DNA of 64,000 bases from Campylobacter sp. VBCF_01 NA2 (GCF_027797205.1 NZ_CP115607.1:1240001-1304000), one strand, 5' to 3'. Shown: positions 18,025 to 28,057, counted from the stretch's first letter. The notes: generated by a model from the sequence alone, not told the origin. Translations and numbers: made by a program.

Positions 18025-19206
18025 ATGAACGCAAAGGCATATTTTGGCGCATTTGGAGGGCAGTTTGTCCCAGAAACTGCGATGTTTGCGCTAGAAGAGT
18101 TAGAGGAAGCTTACGATAAAATTTCAAAAACCAAAGAATTTCAAGACGAGCTAGCAGATTTGCTGAAAAACTACGCTGGTCGCCCTAGCCCGCTTTACCA
18201 CGCTACGCGCCTTAGCGAGCATTACGGGCATGAGATTTATCTCAAACGCGAGGATCTAAACCACACTGGCGCGCACAAAATCAACAACGCCCTAGCCCAA
18301 GCCTTGCTCGCCAAAAAAATGGGCAAAAAAAAGGTCATAGCAGAAACCGGCGCAGGTCAGCACGGTGTAGCGACTGCGACAGCTGCGGCACTTTTGGGCT
18401 TGGAGTGCGATGTGTATATGGGCGAAACAGATGCCGCTAGACAGCAGTTAAACGCATTTCGTATGAAGCTACTCGGCGCAAATTTGGTTACGATTTCAGA
18501 CGGCTTAAAAACATTAAAAGAAGCTACCACAGCGGCAATTCAAGCATGGGTAAATGAGATTGAAAGCGTATTTTATGTCATCGGCTCGGCTGTGGGACCG
18601 CACCCATACCCTGCTATGGTGCGCGATTTCCAGCGCATTATCGGCGACGAAGCCAAAGTACAAGCCGCAGAACTTGGCATAAAACCTGATTTCGTCATCG
18701 CCTGCGTGGGTGGCGGAAGCAACGCGATTGGAATTTTCACTGCATTTTTAGACGATGAAAGCGTAAATTTAATCGGCGTAGAAGCCGCAGGTCTTGGCGT
18801 AGATACACCTTATCACGCAGCTACTATCACAAAGGGCAAACCCGGCATAATCCATGGCATGAAAACTATCGTTTTACAAAACAAATACGGCATGATCGAC
18901 CCAGTCCATAGCATTTCAGCAGGTCTTGATTATCCGGGTGTGGGCCCACAGCACGCGCATTTGCACGATATCGCTCGCGCCAAATACGCCGCCGTCACAG
19001 ACGATGAGTGCATAAACGCGCTTAAACTTTGCTCGCGTTTAGAGGGCATTATCCCTGCGATTGAGAGCTCGCACGCCCTAGCCTATCTCGAAAAACTCTG
19101 CCCAAATTTGAAAGAGAAAAAAACCATAATCGTAAATGTCAGCGGACGCGGTGATAAGGATATGAACACCGTAATGAATTATCAAAAAGGAACAATCTAT
19201 GGATAA
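18025..19206 (+). CDS. trpB: tryptophan synthase beta subunit
   Basis: Joins indole and serine to make tryptophan using PLP. 393 residues, standard TrpB1 length. The PLP Lys lies in [11 protein letters not shown], and GGGSNAIG binds the cofactor phosphate. Overlaps trpA by 8 nt. The other trp genes are not next to it, so the pair stands alone here under its own promoter. Confidence 0.98.
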   Translation: MNAKAYFGAFGGQFVPETAMFALEELEEAYDKISKTKEFQDELADLLKNYAGRPSPLYHATRLSEHYGHEIYLKREDLNHTGAHKINNALAQALLAKKMGKKKVIAETGAGQHGVATATAAALLGLECDVYMGETDAARQQLNAFRMKLLGANLVTISDGLKTLKEATTAAIQAWVNEIESVFYVIGSAVGPHPYPAMVRDFQRIIGDEAKVQAAELGIKPDFVIACVGGGSNAIGIFTAFLDDESVNLIGVEAAGLGVDTPYHAATITKGKPGIIHGMKTIVLQNKYGMIDPVHSISAGLDYPGVGPQHAHLHDIARAKYAAVTDDECINALKLCSRLEGIIPAIESSHALAYLEKLCPNLKEKKTIIVNVSGRGDKDMNTVMNYQKGTIYG

Positions 19207-19945
19207 GATAGCAAGCGTATTTAAGGGCAAAAAACCAAATATCGGCTACATCGTCGCAGGATACCCAAGCGTGGCGCACACGAAGGAATTTTTATCAAAT
19301 TTAGACGCTGGCGCGCTTGATTTGCTAGAAATCGGCATACCATACTCAGACCCAATCGCCGATGGCAAAGATATTTTTAACGCTAGTTTTAGCGCTGTGC
19401 AAAATGGCGTTACCACCGACACAGTGTTTGAAATTTTGGGCGAAGTAAAGACGCAAAAACCGCTTGTGTTTTTGGTGTATTACAACCTAATTTTCGCTTA
19501 TGGCGTGGAAAAATTCATCGAAAAATCCGCGCAGTGCGGGATTAGCGGATTTATAATCCCTGATTTGCCATTTGAGGAAAACGAGGAAGTATTTGCTCTG
19601 TGCCAAAAATTTAACCTAGCCCTAATCCCGCTAATTAGCGTTACTAGCGAGCATAGAGCCACTAGACTTTTAAGCAGGGCGAGTGGATTTATATATGGCG
19701 TGGGCGCGATCGGTGTAACTGGCACGAAGCAAACCCCGCTAGATAGGCTAAAAAACATGGTCGCAGACCTGCATAAAATGAGCGATTTGCCAGTGGCTAT
19801 TGGCTTTGGAATCCGCACCAAAGAAAATGTTTCAGAAATCAAATCCTTTGCCGACGGCGCGATAATCGGCACTGCGATTGTGAATTTGTGCGCGAAATTT
19901 AGCGGAGCCGAGCTACAAAAACAAATCGCAAATTTATTTGAATAA
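19199..19945 (+). CDS. trpA: tryptophan synthase alpha subunit
   Basis: Cleaves indole-3-glycerol phosphate to indole, channelled to TrpB. 248 residues. The catalytic Glu and Asp lie in [15 protein letters not shown], and the phosphate-binding VAIGFGI is present. Starts inside the 3' end of trpB. Confidence 0.97.
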   Translation: MDKIASVFKGKKPNIGYIVAGYPSVAHTKEFLSNLDAGALDLLEIGIPYSDPIADGKDIFNASFSAVQNGVTTDTVFEILGEVKTQKPLVFLVYYNLIFAYGVEKFIEKSAQCGISGFIIPDLPFEENEEVFALCQKFNLALIPLISVTSEHRATRLLSRASGFIYGVGAIGVTGTKQTPLDRLKNMVADLHKMSDLPVAIGFGIRTKENVSEIKSFADGAIIGTAIVNLCAKFSGAELQKQIANLFE

Positions 19946-19957
19946 AGAAAGAAAAAA

Positions 19958-21064
19958 ATGAGAAAACTACTTTTAATCTTACTTGCAAATTTCGCCCTCG
20001 GGGCAAATTTATTACAATACGAAATTTTCAACAACGACGATAGCGTCGATATCGTGCTCTCTTTCGACTCGTCGTATGAGCCAGATATCACGCGCACGAT
20101 CGACGGGCAGTCGATGAGCCTAGTGCTAAAAAACCTAGGCAGCGAAGAGAAATACAACGAAATGCGCACCAACCAAAAGGTTTTGCGCGGATTTACTATC
20201 GCGCCTAAGGGCAACAATGTCGAAATCAACTTCCCCACAGGGGCGAATTTAATCGCAAATGCGATTTCGCAAGACGCGAAATTAAAGCTCTCGATCAATA
20301 TCAAAAACCCAAATTTCGACCAAAGCCAAATGAGCGTTTCGCCTAGCCAAAGCGAAACCGAGCAAGAAAAGCCAAGCTCAAATTCTGGCCTTGGCTGGAT
20401 ACTGCCTAGCATTGTCATTTTGCTACTAATCGGCGCAGTAATGGTGCTCGTGCGCAAATTTAAGGAATTTAAAGGGCGCAAAAGCATAGATGATACTTGG
20501 GAGCAGTTTAACTCATCTGTGCTAGAACGCCACAACAGCGATGAGAGCGAGGATACAGACGCGAAAGGTAGCGAGCGTAGCTATGAGGCGCGGGCGAATT
20601 TCGACGATGAAATCAGCGACGAAGTAGCACAAAACATATCCTTCACCCAAGAGAGCGAAAAATCGTGGCAAGAACTAGCTCAAAGCGACGAAATAGAGGA
20701 AGTCATGGCGGAGGAATACGAACCGCGTGGCGATAAATTTGACGATGAAATGCAAGATGAAATAGAAGAAGAATTTGAAGAAGTCCCGCAAAACAGCGCT
20801 TCTCAAAACACTGCCCCGAAAAACAGTGCGCCGCAAAGCTCATTTAGCTCGGAGCTTAAAGAGCGTTTGGAGGCTAAAAGCGATAAAATTTCAGCCTTTG
20901 AAAGCGTTTTGCGAAATGAAATCAAAGAGAGCGTAAGCGCAAGCCCTAGCGATATAGGCGTCGAGTTTGTCAAAGAAATCGACGAAAGTAGCACCGCTGT
21001 GGTGTTGAAATTTAACGGCAAAAAACACCTTGTCGTGCTCAAAAACTCAAATATCATCGAATAA
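19958..21064 (+). CDS. membrane protein with periplasmic beta-rich domain, possibly FliO-like
   Basis: 368 residues. A signal segment (1-16) is followed by a beta-rich AMIN-like periplasmic domain (about 17-115), one membrane segment (about 147-168, ILPSIVILLLIGAVMVLV), a long acidic cytoplasmic region, and a C-terminal piece LKFNGKKHLVVLKNSNIIE. This layout and C-terminus resemble FliO of the flagellar export gate, and in C. jejuni fliN and a FliO-like gene lie just after trpA. Here fliN is absent and other flagellar genes are missing from the window, so a flagellar role is doubtful. 12 nt after trpA; likely same transcript. Confidence 0.5.
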   Translation: MRKLLLILLANFALGANLLQYEIFNNDDSVDIVLSFDSSYEPDITRTIDGQSMSLVLKNLGSEEKYNEMRTNQKVLRGFTIAPKGNNVEINFPTGANLIANAISQDAKLKLSINIKNPNFDQSQMSVSPSQSETEQEKPSSNSGLGWILPSIVILLLIGAVMVLVRKFKEFKGRKSIDDTWEQFNSSVLERHNSDESEDTDAKGSERSYEARANFDDEISDEVAQNISFTQESEKSWQELAQSDEIEEVMAEEYEPRGDKFDDEMQDEIEEEFEEVPQNSASQNTAPKNSAPQSSFSSELKERLEAKSDKISAFESVLRNEIKESVSASPSDIGVEFVKEIDESSTAVVLKFNGKKHLVVLKNSNIIE

Positions 21065-21076
21065 TTCTAAATTCAG

Positions 21077-21106
21077 GGCGAAATTTAGCCAAATTTCGCC
21101 TTTTTT
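21077..21106 (+). terminator. intrinsic terminator of the trpBA transcript
   Basis: GGCGAAATTT and AAATTTCGCC form a 10-bp perfect stem with an AGCC loop followed by six T, 12 nt after the last stop codon. Confidence 0.9.
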
Positions 21107-21263
21107 ATCTTTTTTATCAATTCATATTGTAGTTTTTATGCTTTTTCAAATTCTACATAATTTTAGAGTTTGTCACAAATTTGGACAAGTCATATCTTTT
21201 GTATCGTAAAAATTATATATTTTTGCATTTTTTACAACGCACAAATTTTTTCAATAATTTTAT

Positions 21264-21879
21264 TTATTTAAATTTGCTATTTTTTTTATATATTGAAAAT
21301 TCAAAAAATAAATTAGCGTAAATCAAAATAATCACATAGATATGTATGACAAAAATAAAAAGCCAAAATAAAAAATTAATTGATTCTAGGCTCTTCATTA
21401 TAAATTCTATATCTGAAACAATAGCTAAAAAAGCAAAATAAAAATTTGGGACAAATATAAGCAAAATCGCAAAAATGCTGACCAAAAAATCACCATTATC
21501 ACTCAATTCGTAAAAAACATAATAGGTTTTGTATATAAAAATACCGCCAAATAGGTAACCTAAAAAAAATAATAATATTAATCAGCAAGCTATCATCAGA
21601 TACAAGATTGCGAAAATGCAAACAACTCGCCAACATAATAATCAAAACTCCAATCAAATATAAAATCCAAGAATTTTTGTTTTTTGCAGTTTTTGACATT
21701 ATGTAAAATTGCTTTATTTTGATTAAAAGCACAGAAAATAAAGCAAAATAAGCCAAGCCTAAATTTATCGAGCTTGAAACTGGGAGAAAAACTATACACA
21801 AAAGACAAACGCTGACTATAAGTAATTGAATATGTATATATCTCTTATATTTTTTTAAATCAGTTTTTATTAAGTGCAT
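21264..21879 (-). pseudogene. AT-rich multi-spanning membrane protein split by a frameshift at a T8 tract
   Basis: Two adjacent minus-strand reading frames, 21499-21879 (126 codons) and 21264-21506 (80 codons), encode hydrophobic protein. Past a run of eight T (A8 at 21562-21569 on the plus strand) the upstream frame loses hydrophobic character and stops. Removing one T joins the frames into about 204 residues with six or so membrane segments (for example LGYLFGGIFIYKTYYVFYEL across the junction). No family recognised. The base composition is lower in GC than the neighbours, suggesting acquisition from elsewhere. It could be decay, phase variation or a sequencing error. Confidence 0.65.
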
Positions 21880-21906
21880 TGTTCAAATTCTTTATATTTT
21901 TCTGTA

Positions 21907-23814
21907 TTATTCTAAATTCTGCTTCTTTTTCACAGCCTCGTAAATTTCATCTACGCTGGTTAAATTCTGCTCGATAAATTTTTGCGCACTTTCGCGGGTT
22001 TTGCGCCCGAAAATCCCGTCTTGCTTGGCTCCGACAGCCTTTTGGATAAAGAGGATTTTCTCTTTTTGACTGATATTTACGCTATCGTTTGCATCGCGGA
22101 TTATCACGACGGTGAAATTGCCCTCGTCCTTTATCGCCACGGGCGCGCTCGCGCTATCCCCAGGGCTAAATTTCGCGCACAGCTGGCTGGCTAAATTTTC
22201 AAATTTGCCCGCAAGCGCGATTTTTGGGACGCTGTTTTTAGCCGCCAGCGCCCCATACACGCCACCAGCTAGCACAAAAACAGCCAAAATTTTCGCAAAT
22301 TTCACAAACGCAGGGCGATTTCGCAGACTTCTGCGATATTCGCTTGGGATTTCGCGCTGTTTTATCAGTGTCCAAACGCTACTTAGCCCCCACAGCACCG
22401 CACCGCACACGCTAGCGCTCAGAGCGAAAACACACAACGCGCCCAAAATCCCCACTAGCGCGCTTTTGCCTAGTGCCCCCGCCATAAATCCACACGCCCC
22501 AAGCGCGCCTAGCACCCATACTATCGCACCTAGCACGCCCCACACAGCGCGCGAGTGCGTAGGCGAAACCCTATCTAGACAGCTCCTTATCATCGCGCTC
22601 ATATTTCGCGCCATTTCATCGCCGATGAAGCCCTCACATGAGCGTTTTACGATATTTGCAGCCTCGTCCTCGCTAGGATTTGGCGCGCTAGCGATTTTTT
22701 TCATCGCGCTATCAAGCACGGGCTGAGCGGAATATTTCTCGAAAAATCCATAAGCCTGACGCGCGCTCATACCGCCTTGGGATTGAATTTTGACCAAATT
22801 TATGGCATCATCGGCGAATAAATCATCGAAAATTTTAGGCTTTATAAAGATACTAAGCCGATCGCCAAAGCCCACCAAAACATAATTTTTATCAAAAATT
22901 TCAAACCTTAGCTCGACCACCTTGCATTTGCCGATATATTCGGCCTCGCACGCACTTTCGCTAAGCTCTTCCCCGCTTTGGGTAAAGGCGATTTTGCTAG
23001 CAATAAATTCTAAATTTTGCGCGCACAAATATGCCAAAAATTCATCATTATAAGCGATTTGGCGCAGTCCGATTCTAGCGCTTGCACTTGCATTTGCGCA
23101 AACGCTTCTAGTGCGGATAAAAAAGCCATTTCCCGCGCATACTTCGCAATCGCTCCAACCAGCCCCGTCGCAGGCTTTGCACTTCAATTTCCCAGTGCCA
23201 GCGCATTTTTGGCACTCTTCATAGCCCGCGCCACCGCATTTTTGGCAGGTTTGCACACCCTCGACCATTTTGGTAGAGCCGTCGCTTTGCTCCTTAATGT
23301 ATGTGGCTGGGATATGACCTGCGCCTGCGCAGACAAAGCAGGGCTGTTTGCCCGCACCCTCGCATGCTGGGCAATCTTGCGTGCCTGAACCTGCGCATTT
23401 TTTGCAGGCGATTTTGCCCTCTTGGGCGCATTTTTCGCAACCCTCATAGACGCTAAATGGGCTAAATGAATAATACCTTTGCTGTGCTTGCGCGCTTGCG
23501 ATTGCCGAATTTGCCCCCTCTCTTAGCGAGCTAAGCAAAATTTCATGCAGTTTTTGGCTGTTTTTGGCCTCACTCATGCACTCGCTTGCATGCGCTTCAA
23601 ACCCCGCTCTATCCTTGCCAAAATGGATTGAGGCGTTTTCTCCACCGGCTACGACCTCATCGCTAAATTCGCCGTCAAATTCCCATTTAATGGAAATTTT
23701 GACCTCGCTAGGGAAAAAGTCCCCCCTAGCATTGCGCAAATCGCTAGCCTTGGCAGAGTTTTTGTCGATTAAATTTCGTAATTTTTGTATCAGTGCTTCG
23801 TATATTTCGTCCAT
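21907..23814 (-). CDS. DnaJ-type zinc-finger protein with membrane segments and a peptidoglycan-binding-like tail
   Basis: 635 residues. Residues about 126-230 hold eight CxxC motifs, most as CxxCxGxG like the DnaJ cysteine-rich domain (CKKCAGSG, CPACEGAG, CFVCAGAG, CQKCGGAG, CQKCAGTG, CKACDGAG, CEVCAGNG). There is no J domain. A hydrophobic block (about 435-500) and another segment (about 522-542) span the membrane. The C-terminus has FIQKAVGAKQDGIFGRKT, the core of a PG_binding_1-like fold. The zinc-finger part is predicted cytoplasmic and the tail outside. Function unknown. A -10 element lies 26 nt upstream of the ATG. Confidence 0.75.
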   Translation of the reverse strand: MDEIYEALIQKLRNLIDKNSAKASDLRNARGDFFPSEVKISIKWEFDGEFSDEVVAGGENASIHFGKDRAGFEAHASECMSEAKNSQKLHEILLSSLREGANSAIASAQAQQRYYSFSPFSVYEGCEKCAQEGKIACKKCAGSGTQDCPACEGAGKQPCFVCAGAGHIPATYIKEQSDGSTKMVEGVQTCQKCGGAGYEECQKCAGTGKLKCKACDGAGWSDCEVCAGNGFFIRTRSVCANASASARIGLRQIAYNDEFLAYLCAQNLEFIASKIAFTQSGEELSESACEAEYIGKCKVVELRFEIFDKNYVLVGFGDRLSIFIKPKIFDDLFADDAINLVKIQSQGGMSARQAYGFFEKYSAQPVLDSAMKKIASAPNPSEDEAANIVKRSCEGFIGDEMARNMSAMIRSCLDRVSPTHSRAVWGVLGAIVWVLGALGACGFMAGALGKSALVGILGALCVFALSASVCGAVLWGLSSVWTLIKQREIPSEYRRSLRNRPAFVKFAKILAVFVLAGGVYGALAAKNSVPKIALAGKFENLASQLCAKFSPGDSASAPVAIKDEGNFTVVIIRDANDSVNISQKEKILFIQKAVGAKQDGIFGRKTRESAQKFIEQNLTSVDEIYEAVKKKQNLE

Positions 23815-23839
23815 TTCATCGCCTCAAATTTAATCCCTA

Positions 23840-23845
23840 ATTATA
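23840..23845 (-). promoter_or_regulatory. -10 element of the zinc-finger membrane protein gene
   Basis: TATAAT on the minus strand, 26 nt before the ATG at 23814, in the divergent spacer shared with the PAS gene. Confidence 0.6.
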
Positions 23846-23930
23846 ATCAAATTTTGCTTTATTATTTTTCAAATTTCGCCCACCAAGGCGCAACTAGGAT
23901 AAAAATTTTGTTTTATAAGCAAATTTAAAT

Positions 23931-23936
23931 TATAAT
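23931..23936 (+). promoter_or_regulatory. -10 element of the PAS gene
   Basis: TATAAT 29 nt before the PAS gene ATG at 23965, followed by an AAAGGAAAA ribosome binding site. Confidence 0.6.
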
Positions 23937-23964
23937 CGCTTTATAAAAAAGGAAAACGGACAAA

Positions 23965-24543
23965 ATGAAAAAACCAACCCCCATAAACGAAGAAATTCGC
24001 CTAGAACCAGATCGCTACATCGTATCCAAAACCGATACTAAGGGCTTTATCACCTTTGCCAACACTTATTTTTGCTATATTTGTGGATACAGCGCCGATG
24101 AGCTTCTAGGCTCGCCACACTCGATTATACGCCACCCAGACATGCCACGCCTCGCCTTTAAAATGATGTGGGACGAGATAAATCAAGGGCACGATTTTAT
24201 CGCGCTAGTTAAAAATTTAGCCAAAGACGGGCGGTATTATTGGGTGATGACAGAGTTTCGCCCATACCGCGATCCCCTAAGTGGCGAGATTTACGAGCAT
24301 ACCGCATATCGCAAGGCTCCGCCTCGCTCTGCGATTGAAACAATCGCGCCGATTTATGCCAAGCTTTTGGAGGCTGAGAAAACAGGCGGGATTAAGGCTA
24401 GCAAGAAAATTTTGGACGAGATTTTAGCTAGCAAGGGCAAAACTTACAAAGAGTGGATTTTAGAGCTGACACTACGCAAAGATACATTTACCGATAATTT
24501 TTTCCGCACGATGAGAAATATCTTTAACCGCGGCGAAATTTGA
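23965..24543 (+). CDS. PAS domain protein, Aer/CetB-like
   Basis: 192 residues, soluble. The N-terminal PAS domain (about 15-115) carries the Aer-type signatures IVSKTDTKGFITFANTYF, IIRHPDMP and YYWVMTEFRPY. In the Campylobacter energy-taxis system, CetB is a PAS-only protein that binds FAD and signals to the receptor CetA. No receptor or che gene is adjacent here. The C-terminal 75 residues are charged and helical and contain no recognisable output domain. Function beyond redox or energy sensing is inference. Confidence 0.8.
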   Translation: MKKPTPINEEIRLEPDRYIVSKTDTKGFITFANTYFCYICGYSADELLGSPHSIIRHPDMPRLAFKMMWDEINQGHDFIALVKNLAKDGRYYWVMTEFRPYRDPLSGEIYEHTAYRKAPPRSAIETIAPIYAKLLEAEKTGGIKASKKILDEILASKGKTYKEWILELTLRKDTFTDNFFRTMRNIFNRGEI

Positions 24544-24680
24544 AATTTTGCATTATTCATTGTCGTTGTAAGCAAGCGCGCGTTTGATTTATCATTGCGA
24601 GAATTTGCTGAATTTGTCATTGCGAGCACGCACCGCGCGCGTGGCAATCTACGAATTTAAATTCGTTGCACCAAAATTGC

Positions 24681-24957
24681 TGTCATTGCGAGAATTTGCG
24701 TAGCAAATTCGAAGCAATCCAGTAAAATTTAAAGCAAATTCAACCCAAATTTAGCATTGAACGATTTTTTAAATTTTAGGCGAAATTTTGCTTTTCTTGT
24801 AAGGGGGAGGGCGCGCTTTTTAGGAGACGCTACCCTCCCCCTTACCAACCCCCACCCCTGTAAAACCTTAGAAGTGGCTAAATTTAGAAAAGCGTTGCTT
24901 TTTTAAATTTAGCTGGTTTTATTTTTCGGAAATGCTTCGCATTTCTTTGCAATGACA
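24681..24957. mobile_element. MITE-like element, copy 1
   Basis: 277 bp bounded by TGTCATTGCG and TTTGCAATGACA. It contains an end-proximal hairpin (GAATTTGC/GCAAATTC) and a core with a 13-bp perfect stem (GTAAGGGGGAGGG at 24799-24811, complement at 24833-24845). A C-rich run (CAACCCCCACCCCTG) follows the stem. The 87 bases from 24799 to 24885 are identical to 61130-61216. It codes for no protein. Confidence 0.65.
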
Positions 24958-24976
24958 AATTAAAGACAAAAGGGAT

Positions 24977-25016
24977 AATTCGGCTCAGTATTTTGAAGTT
25001 TGCGCTAGCGGAATTT
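24977..25016 (-). terminator. 3'-end palindromic module downstream of serC
   Basis: Read in the serC direction it gives AAATTCCGCTAGCGCAAACT and ends ACTGAGCCGAATT. It is one of four related copies in the window that sit just after gene stops in a fixed orientation. The ends can pair, so it may act as a terminator or RNA 3'-end stabiliser. Confidence 0.55.
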
Positions 25017-25068
25017 GGAGAAAATGGCTAAATTTAGACTTTGCCAAATTTAGCCCAAATTTTAAAAT

Positions 25069-26154
25069 TTAGCCGTTTTTACGGGCGAATTCGTTCATAA
25101 ACTCCACGAGAGTTTTGACATTTTGCACCGTAATTGCATTGTATAGCGACGCACGGATTCCGCCTAGCACGCGGTGTCCTTTGAGCCCAATCATACCAGC
25201 CTTGCTAGCCTCATCGATAAATTTCGCCTCAACCTCAGCCCCGCTTGCAATATTAAAGCTAATATTCATCAAGCTCCTGCTATCCACCCTCGCATGCCCA
25301 GTGTAAAATCCGCCGCTCGCGTCGATTGCCTCGTATAAAATCGCGGCCTTTTGCTCGTTGCGCTCAGCCATTTTAGCTAGACCTCCGATTTCGTTTTCGA
25401 TCCACTCTAACATCAAATCAAGCATATAAATTCCAAAGGTATTTGGGGTATTATACATAGAATCGGCGTTTGCTTGGGTTTTGTAGCGCAAAATCATAGG
25501 CGTGCGAGTATCATCAGCCCTATCAAGCAAATCCTCGCGGATTGCCACCATTGTTACACCTGCTGGGCCGCCGTTTTTTTGGATACCGCCATAAAACAAG
25601 CCAACGCTTGAAATATCCACAGGCCTTGAAAACAAATCGCTCGAACTATCCACGACTAGCGGGCATTTGCACTTTGGCAGAGCCTTATACTGCGTGCCAT
25701 AAATCGTATTATTCGAGCAAATGTAGCCATAATCGGCGTCATCGCTGAATTTCACCTCTGGGATATGGTCGAATTTGCTCTCTTTGCTACTTGCGATTAC
25801 GCGGTGATTTATGCCTAAAATTTCCGCCTCTTTTATAGCTTTGTTCGTCCAGTTGCCGGTGTTTGCGTATTCGGCGTAGCCTGTTTTTGTCATGAGATTC
25901 ATAGGCACTTGCGCGAACTGCAAACTGCCACCGCCTTGCAAAAACAAAATTTTGAAATTTTCGCCAAAGCCATAGAGCCGTTTTACGCGCGCCATTGCGC
26001 TATGCAGGACTTCCTCGAAAATTTTGGTGCGGTGAGAAATCTCGATAATCGAATATCCATGACCCTTGTAGTCGGTAAATTCGGCCTTAGCGTGCTCTAA
26101 AACGCTTAGCGGGATCGTGCTAGGACCAGCGCTGAAATTAATAACTCTACTCAT
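25069..26154 (-). CDS. serC: phosphoserine aminotransferase
   Basis: Makes 3-phosphoserine from 3-phosphohydroxypyruvate and glutamate, using PLP (serine and pyridoxal pathways). 361 residues. Starts [19 protein letters not shown] as in other SerC; the PLP Lys lies in [12 protein letters not shown]. 16 nt downstream of xseA in the same transcript. Confidence 0.97.
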   Translation of the reverse strand: MSRVINFSAGPSTIPLSVLEHAKAEFTDYKGHGYSIIEISHRTKIFEEVLHSAMARVKRLYGFGENFKILFLQGGGSLQFAQVPMNLMTKTGYAEYANTGNWTNKAIKEAEILGINHRVIASSKESKFDHIPEVKFSDDADYGYICSNNTIYGTQYKALPKCKCPLVVDSSSDLFSRPVDISSVGLFYGGIQKNGGPAGVTMVAIREDLLDRADDTRTPMILRYKTQANADSMYNTPNTFGIYMLDLMLEWIENEIGGLAKMAERNEQKAAILYEAIDASGGFYTGHARVDSRSLMNISFNIASGAEVEAKFIDEASKAGMIGLKGHRVLGGIRASLYNAITVQNVKTLVEFMNEFARKNG

Positions 26155-26170
26155 TTTGCCTCCTTGAAAT

Positions 26171-27340
26171 TTAATCTAATATTTGCGCCTCTTTTTTAGC
26201 ATTTTGCGATACAATCGCGATTTTATCGCCACTTTGTAACTCTTCTAGGCTGATTTTTTTGCCATCTTTTTGGATTTGCACCAAATCTTTGGTAAGCTCA
26301 AAATAGCTTGCTTTTTGTTTTAAAATTTCATTTTTTAGCTCGATTTGGTGAGTTAAATTTGCAAATTTGGCGTTGATTGTGTTTTTAAATTTAATCTCTA
26401 AATTTTGCAAATTTAATAAATTTTGCGTGATTTTGGTATCTACGGACTTGCTTTTTAGCTCGAAATATCGCATTTTAAGCTCACTATGCAAATTTGCGAT
26501 TTTTTCGTTTATAAATTTTTTCAAATAATTTTCCGCGCCGTCTAAATTCTGATAAAGCGTGGAAATTTCAGGCAATAAATCCACCATAGCCGCCGTTGGC
26601 GTGAGCGAGCGATGATCTGCGACAAAATCGCTTATGCTAAAATCTATTTCGTGTCCCACAGCCGAAATTATCGGCGTTTGCGCTGCGTAAATTTCGCGAG
26701 CGAGCATTTCGTCGTTGAAGCACCACAAATCCTCTTTGCTGCCACCTCCCCTTGCGATGATAATCGCGTCATAGCTCGCGCTATCGGCCCTGCGCAGTGC
26801 CGATATGATCGAGCTTGGCGCGCTAGTTCCTTGCACCAAAGAGTTGTAAATATCGATTTTAAGCATAGGAAATCTATCGTTTGCTACTCTAAGCATATCT
26901 GCGCACGCAGCCGATCCTGCGCTCGTAATAAGCGCGATATGGCGCGGAAATTTCGGAAGCGGTTTTTTGCGCGACGCGTCGAAAAGCCCCTCGCCAGAGA
27001 GCTTTTCTTTAAGCGCATTAAAGCGCATTTCTAGCTCGCCAGCCCCAGCTTCGCGCATTTGCGTTACTTGGATTTGATACGCACCTGAGGCTGGATAAAT
27101 CGTAAGTTTGCCCGTTAGCACGACACGCATACCGATTTTTGGCGCGAAATTTACCCTTTGATTGGCGAAGCGAAACATAGCGCAACTAAGGGCTGAGTTT
27201 TCGTCTTTTATCGTAAAATACCAGTGTTTGCTTATGCTTTGCTCGCTAAATTTCGAGATTTCGCCCTCGACCTCGATACCAGCAAAGGTCGTTTCTAGTA
27301 GCGCTTTGGCCTTTTCATTGACTTCGCTGACGCTAAGCAT
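26171..27340 (-). CDS. xseA: exodeoxyribonuclease VII large subunit
   Basis: Degrades single-stranded DNA with XseB. 389 residues, a compact form. An N-terminal OB-fold (about 1-95, [10 protein letters not shown]) precedes the catalytic domain with [16 protein letters not shown] and [24 protein letters not shown] coiled-coil C-terminal half follows. Overlaps ubiE by 8 nt. Confidence 0.95.
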   Translation of the reverse strand: MLSVSEVNEKAKALLETTFAGIEVEGEISKFSEQSISKHWYFTIKDENSALSCAMFRFANQRVNFAPKIGMRVVLTGKLTIYPASGAYQIQVTQMREAGAGELEMRFNALKEKLSGEGLFDASRKKPLPKFPRHIALITSAGSAACADMLRVANDRFPMLKIDIYNSLVQGTSAPSSIISALRRADSASYDAIIIARGGGSKEDLWCFNDEMLAREIYAAQTPIISAVGHEIDFSISDFVADHRSLTPTAAMVDLLPEISTLYQNLDGAENYLKKFINEKIANLHSELKMRYFELKSKSVDTKITQNLLNLQNLEIKFKNTINAKFANLTHQIELKNEILKQKASYFELTKDLVQIQKDGKKISLEELQSGDKIAIVSQNAKKEAQILD

Positions 27341-28049
27341 CGCGCACCTTTTTGGCGATAAAAAGCGTGCTCACATCGAAGCTAAATCCCTTTATCACAA
27401 GTGGCTCAAAGCCCGAATTTATGAGCTTTTCTTTGAAGCTTGCGGTGTCTAGGAAATTACCGATTGAGCTTGGCAAATACTCGTAAGCTTCCTTGTTTTT
27501 CGAAATCGCCCCACCGATTAATGGCAAAATTTTGCTGACATAAAAATCGCGCATTTTAAATACTAGCCCGCCATTTTGGGCTTTGGTAAATTCTAGCACC
27601 ACGACTAAGCCACCTGGCTTTATCACGCGGTTAAACTCGCGCAAAGCTTCATCTAAGGCCACTACATTTCGTATGCCATAGCTGATACTTACGATATCCA
27701 CACTAGCGTTTTCTAGCGTCGTTTGCGTCGCAGTCGCAGTGATGAAGGTGTGGTCTTTGAATTTCTCTTTGGCTACGCCTAGCATACCAACGCTTGGATC
27801 AATTCCTATGATTTGCTCGATTGAAACGCCGTGTTTTGGGGCTAATTCCTCCCAAATTTTAATCATATCGCCAGTTCCGCACGCTACATCGGCGATTTTT
27901 ACGCTTTTGTTTTTGCAGTATTCAAGCGCCGCTCCCACGCCTGCTTTGCGCCACGAAGTATCCACGCCAAGGCTGATTGCGCGGTTTGCCTTGTCATAGG
28001 TAGGCGCGATTTCATCGAACATTTTTATGATTTTTTCTTGTTTTTCCAC
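27333..28049 (-). CDS. ubiE: demethylmenaquinone/ubiquinone methyltransferase
   Basis: SAM-dependent C-methylation in menaquinone synthesis, supplying the quinone used by respiratory enzymes such as NrfHA. 238 residues. UbiE signatures YDKANRAISLGVDTSWRK, the SAM motif IADVACGTGDM, and RVIKPGGLVVVLEF are present. C. jejuni has the same ubiE-xseA-serC order. Confidence 0.95.
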   Translation of the reverse strand: MEKQEKIIKMFDEIAPTYDKANRAISLGVDTSWRKAGVGAALEYCKNKSVKIADVACGTGDMIKIWEELAPKHGVSIEQIIGIDPSVGMLGVAKEKFKDHTFITATATQTTLENASVDIVSISYGIRNVVALDEALREFNRVIKPGGLVVVLEFTKAQNGGLVFKMRDFYVSKILPLIGGAISKNKEAYEYLPSSIGNFLDTASFKEKLINSGFEPLVIKGFSFDVSTLFIAKKVRDA

Positions 28050-28057
28050 GATTTTTC

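Larger units (their letters stand above)
24544..25068. repeat. repeat-filled spacer between the PAS gene and serC
   Basis: No gene seen. From left to right: partial copies of a TGTCATTGCGAG repeat (24595-24660); a MITE-like element (24681-24957) with TGTCATTGC / GCAATGACA ends and a G-rich hairpin core; and a serC-proximal palindromic module (24977-25016). Confidence 0.8.

Noticed and set aside
22112-23833. Plus-strand frames opposite the zinc-finger membrane protein
   Set aside because: Shadow frames of an Ala-rich gene, with no start signals.
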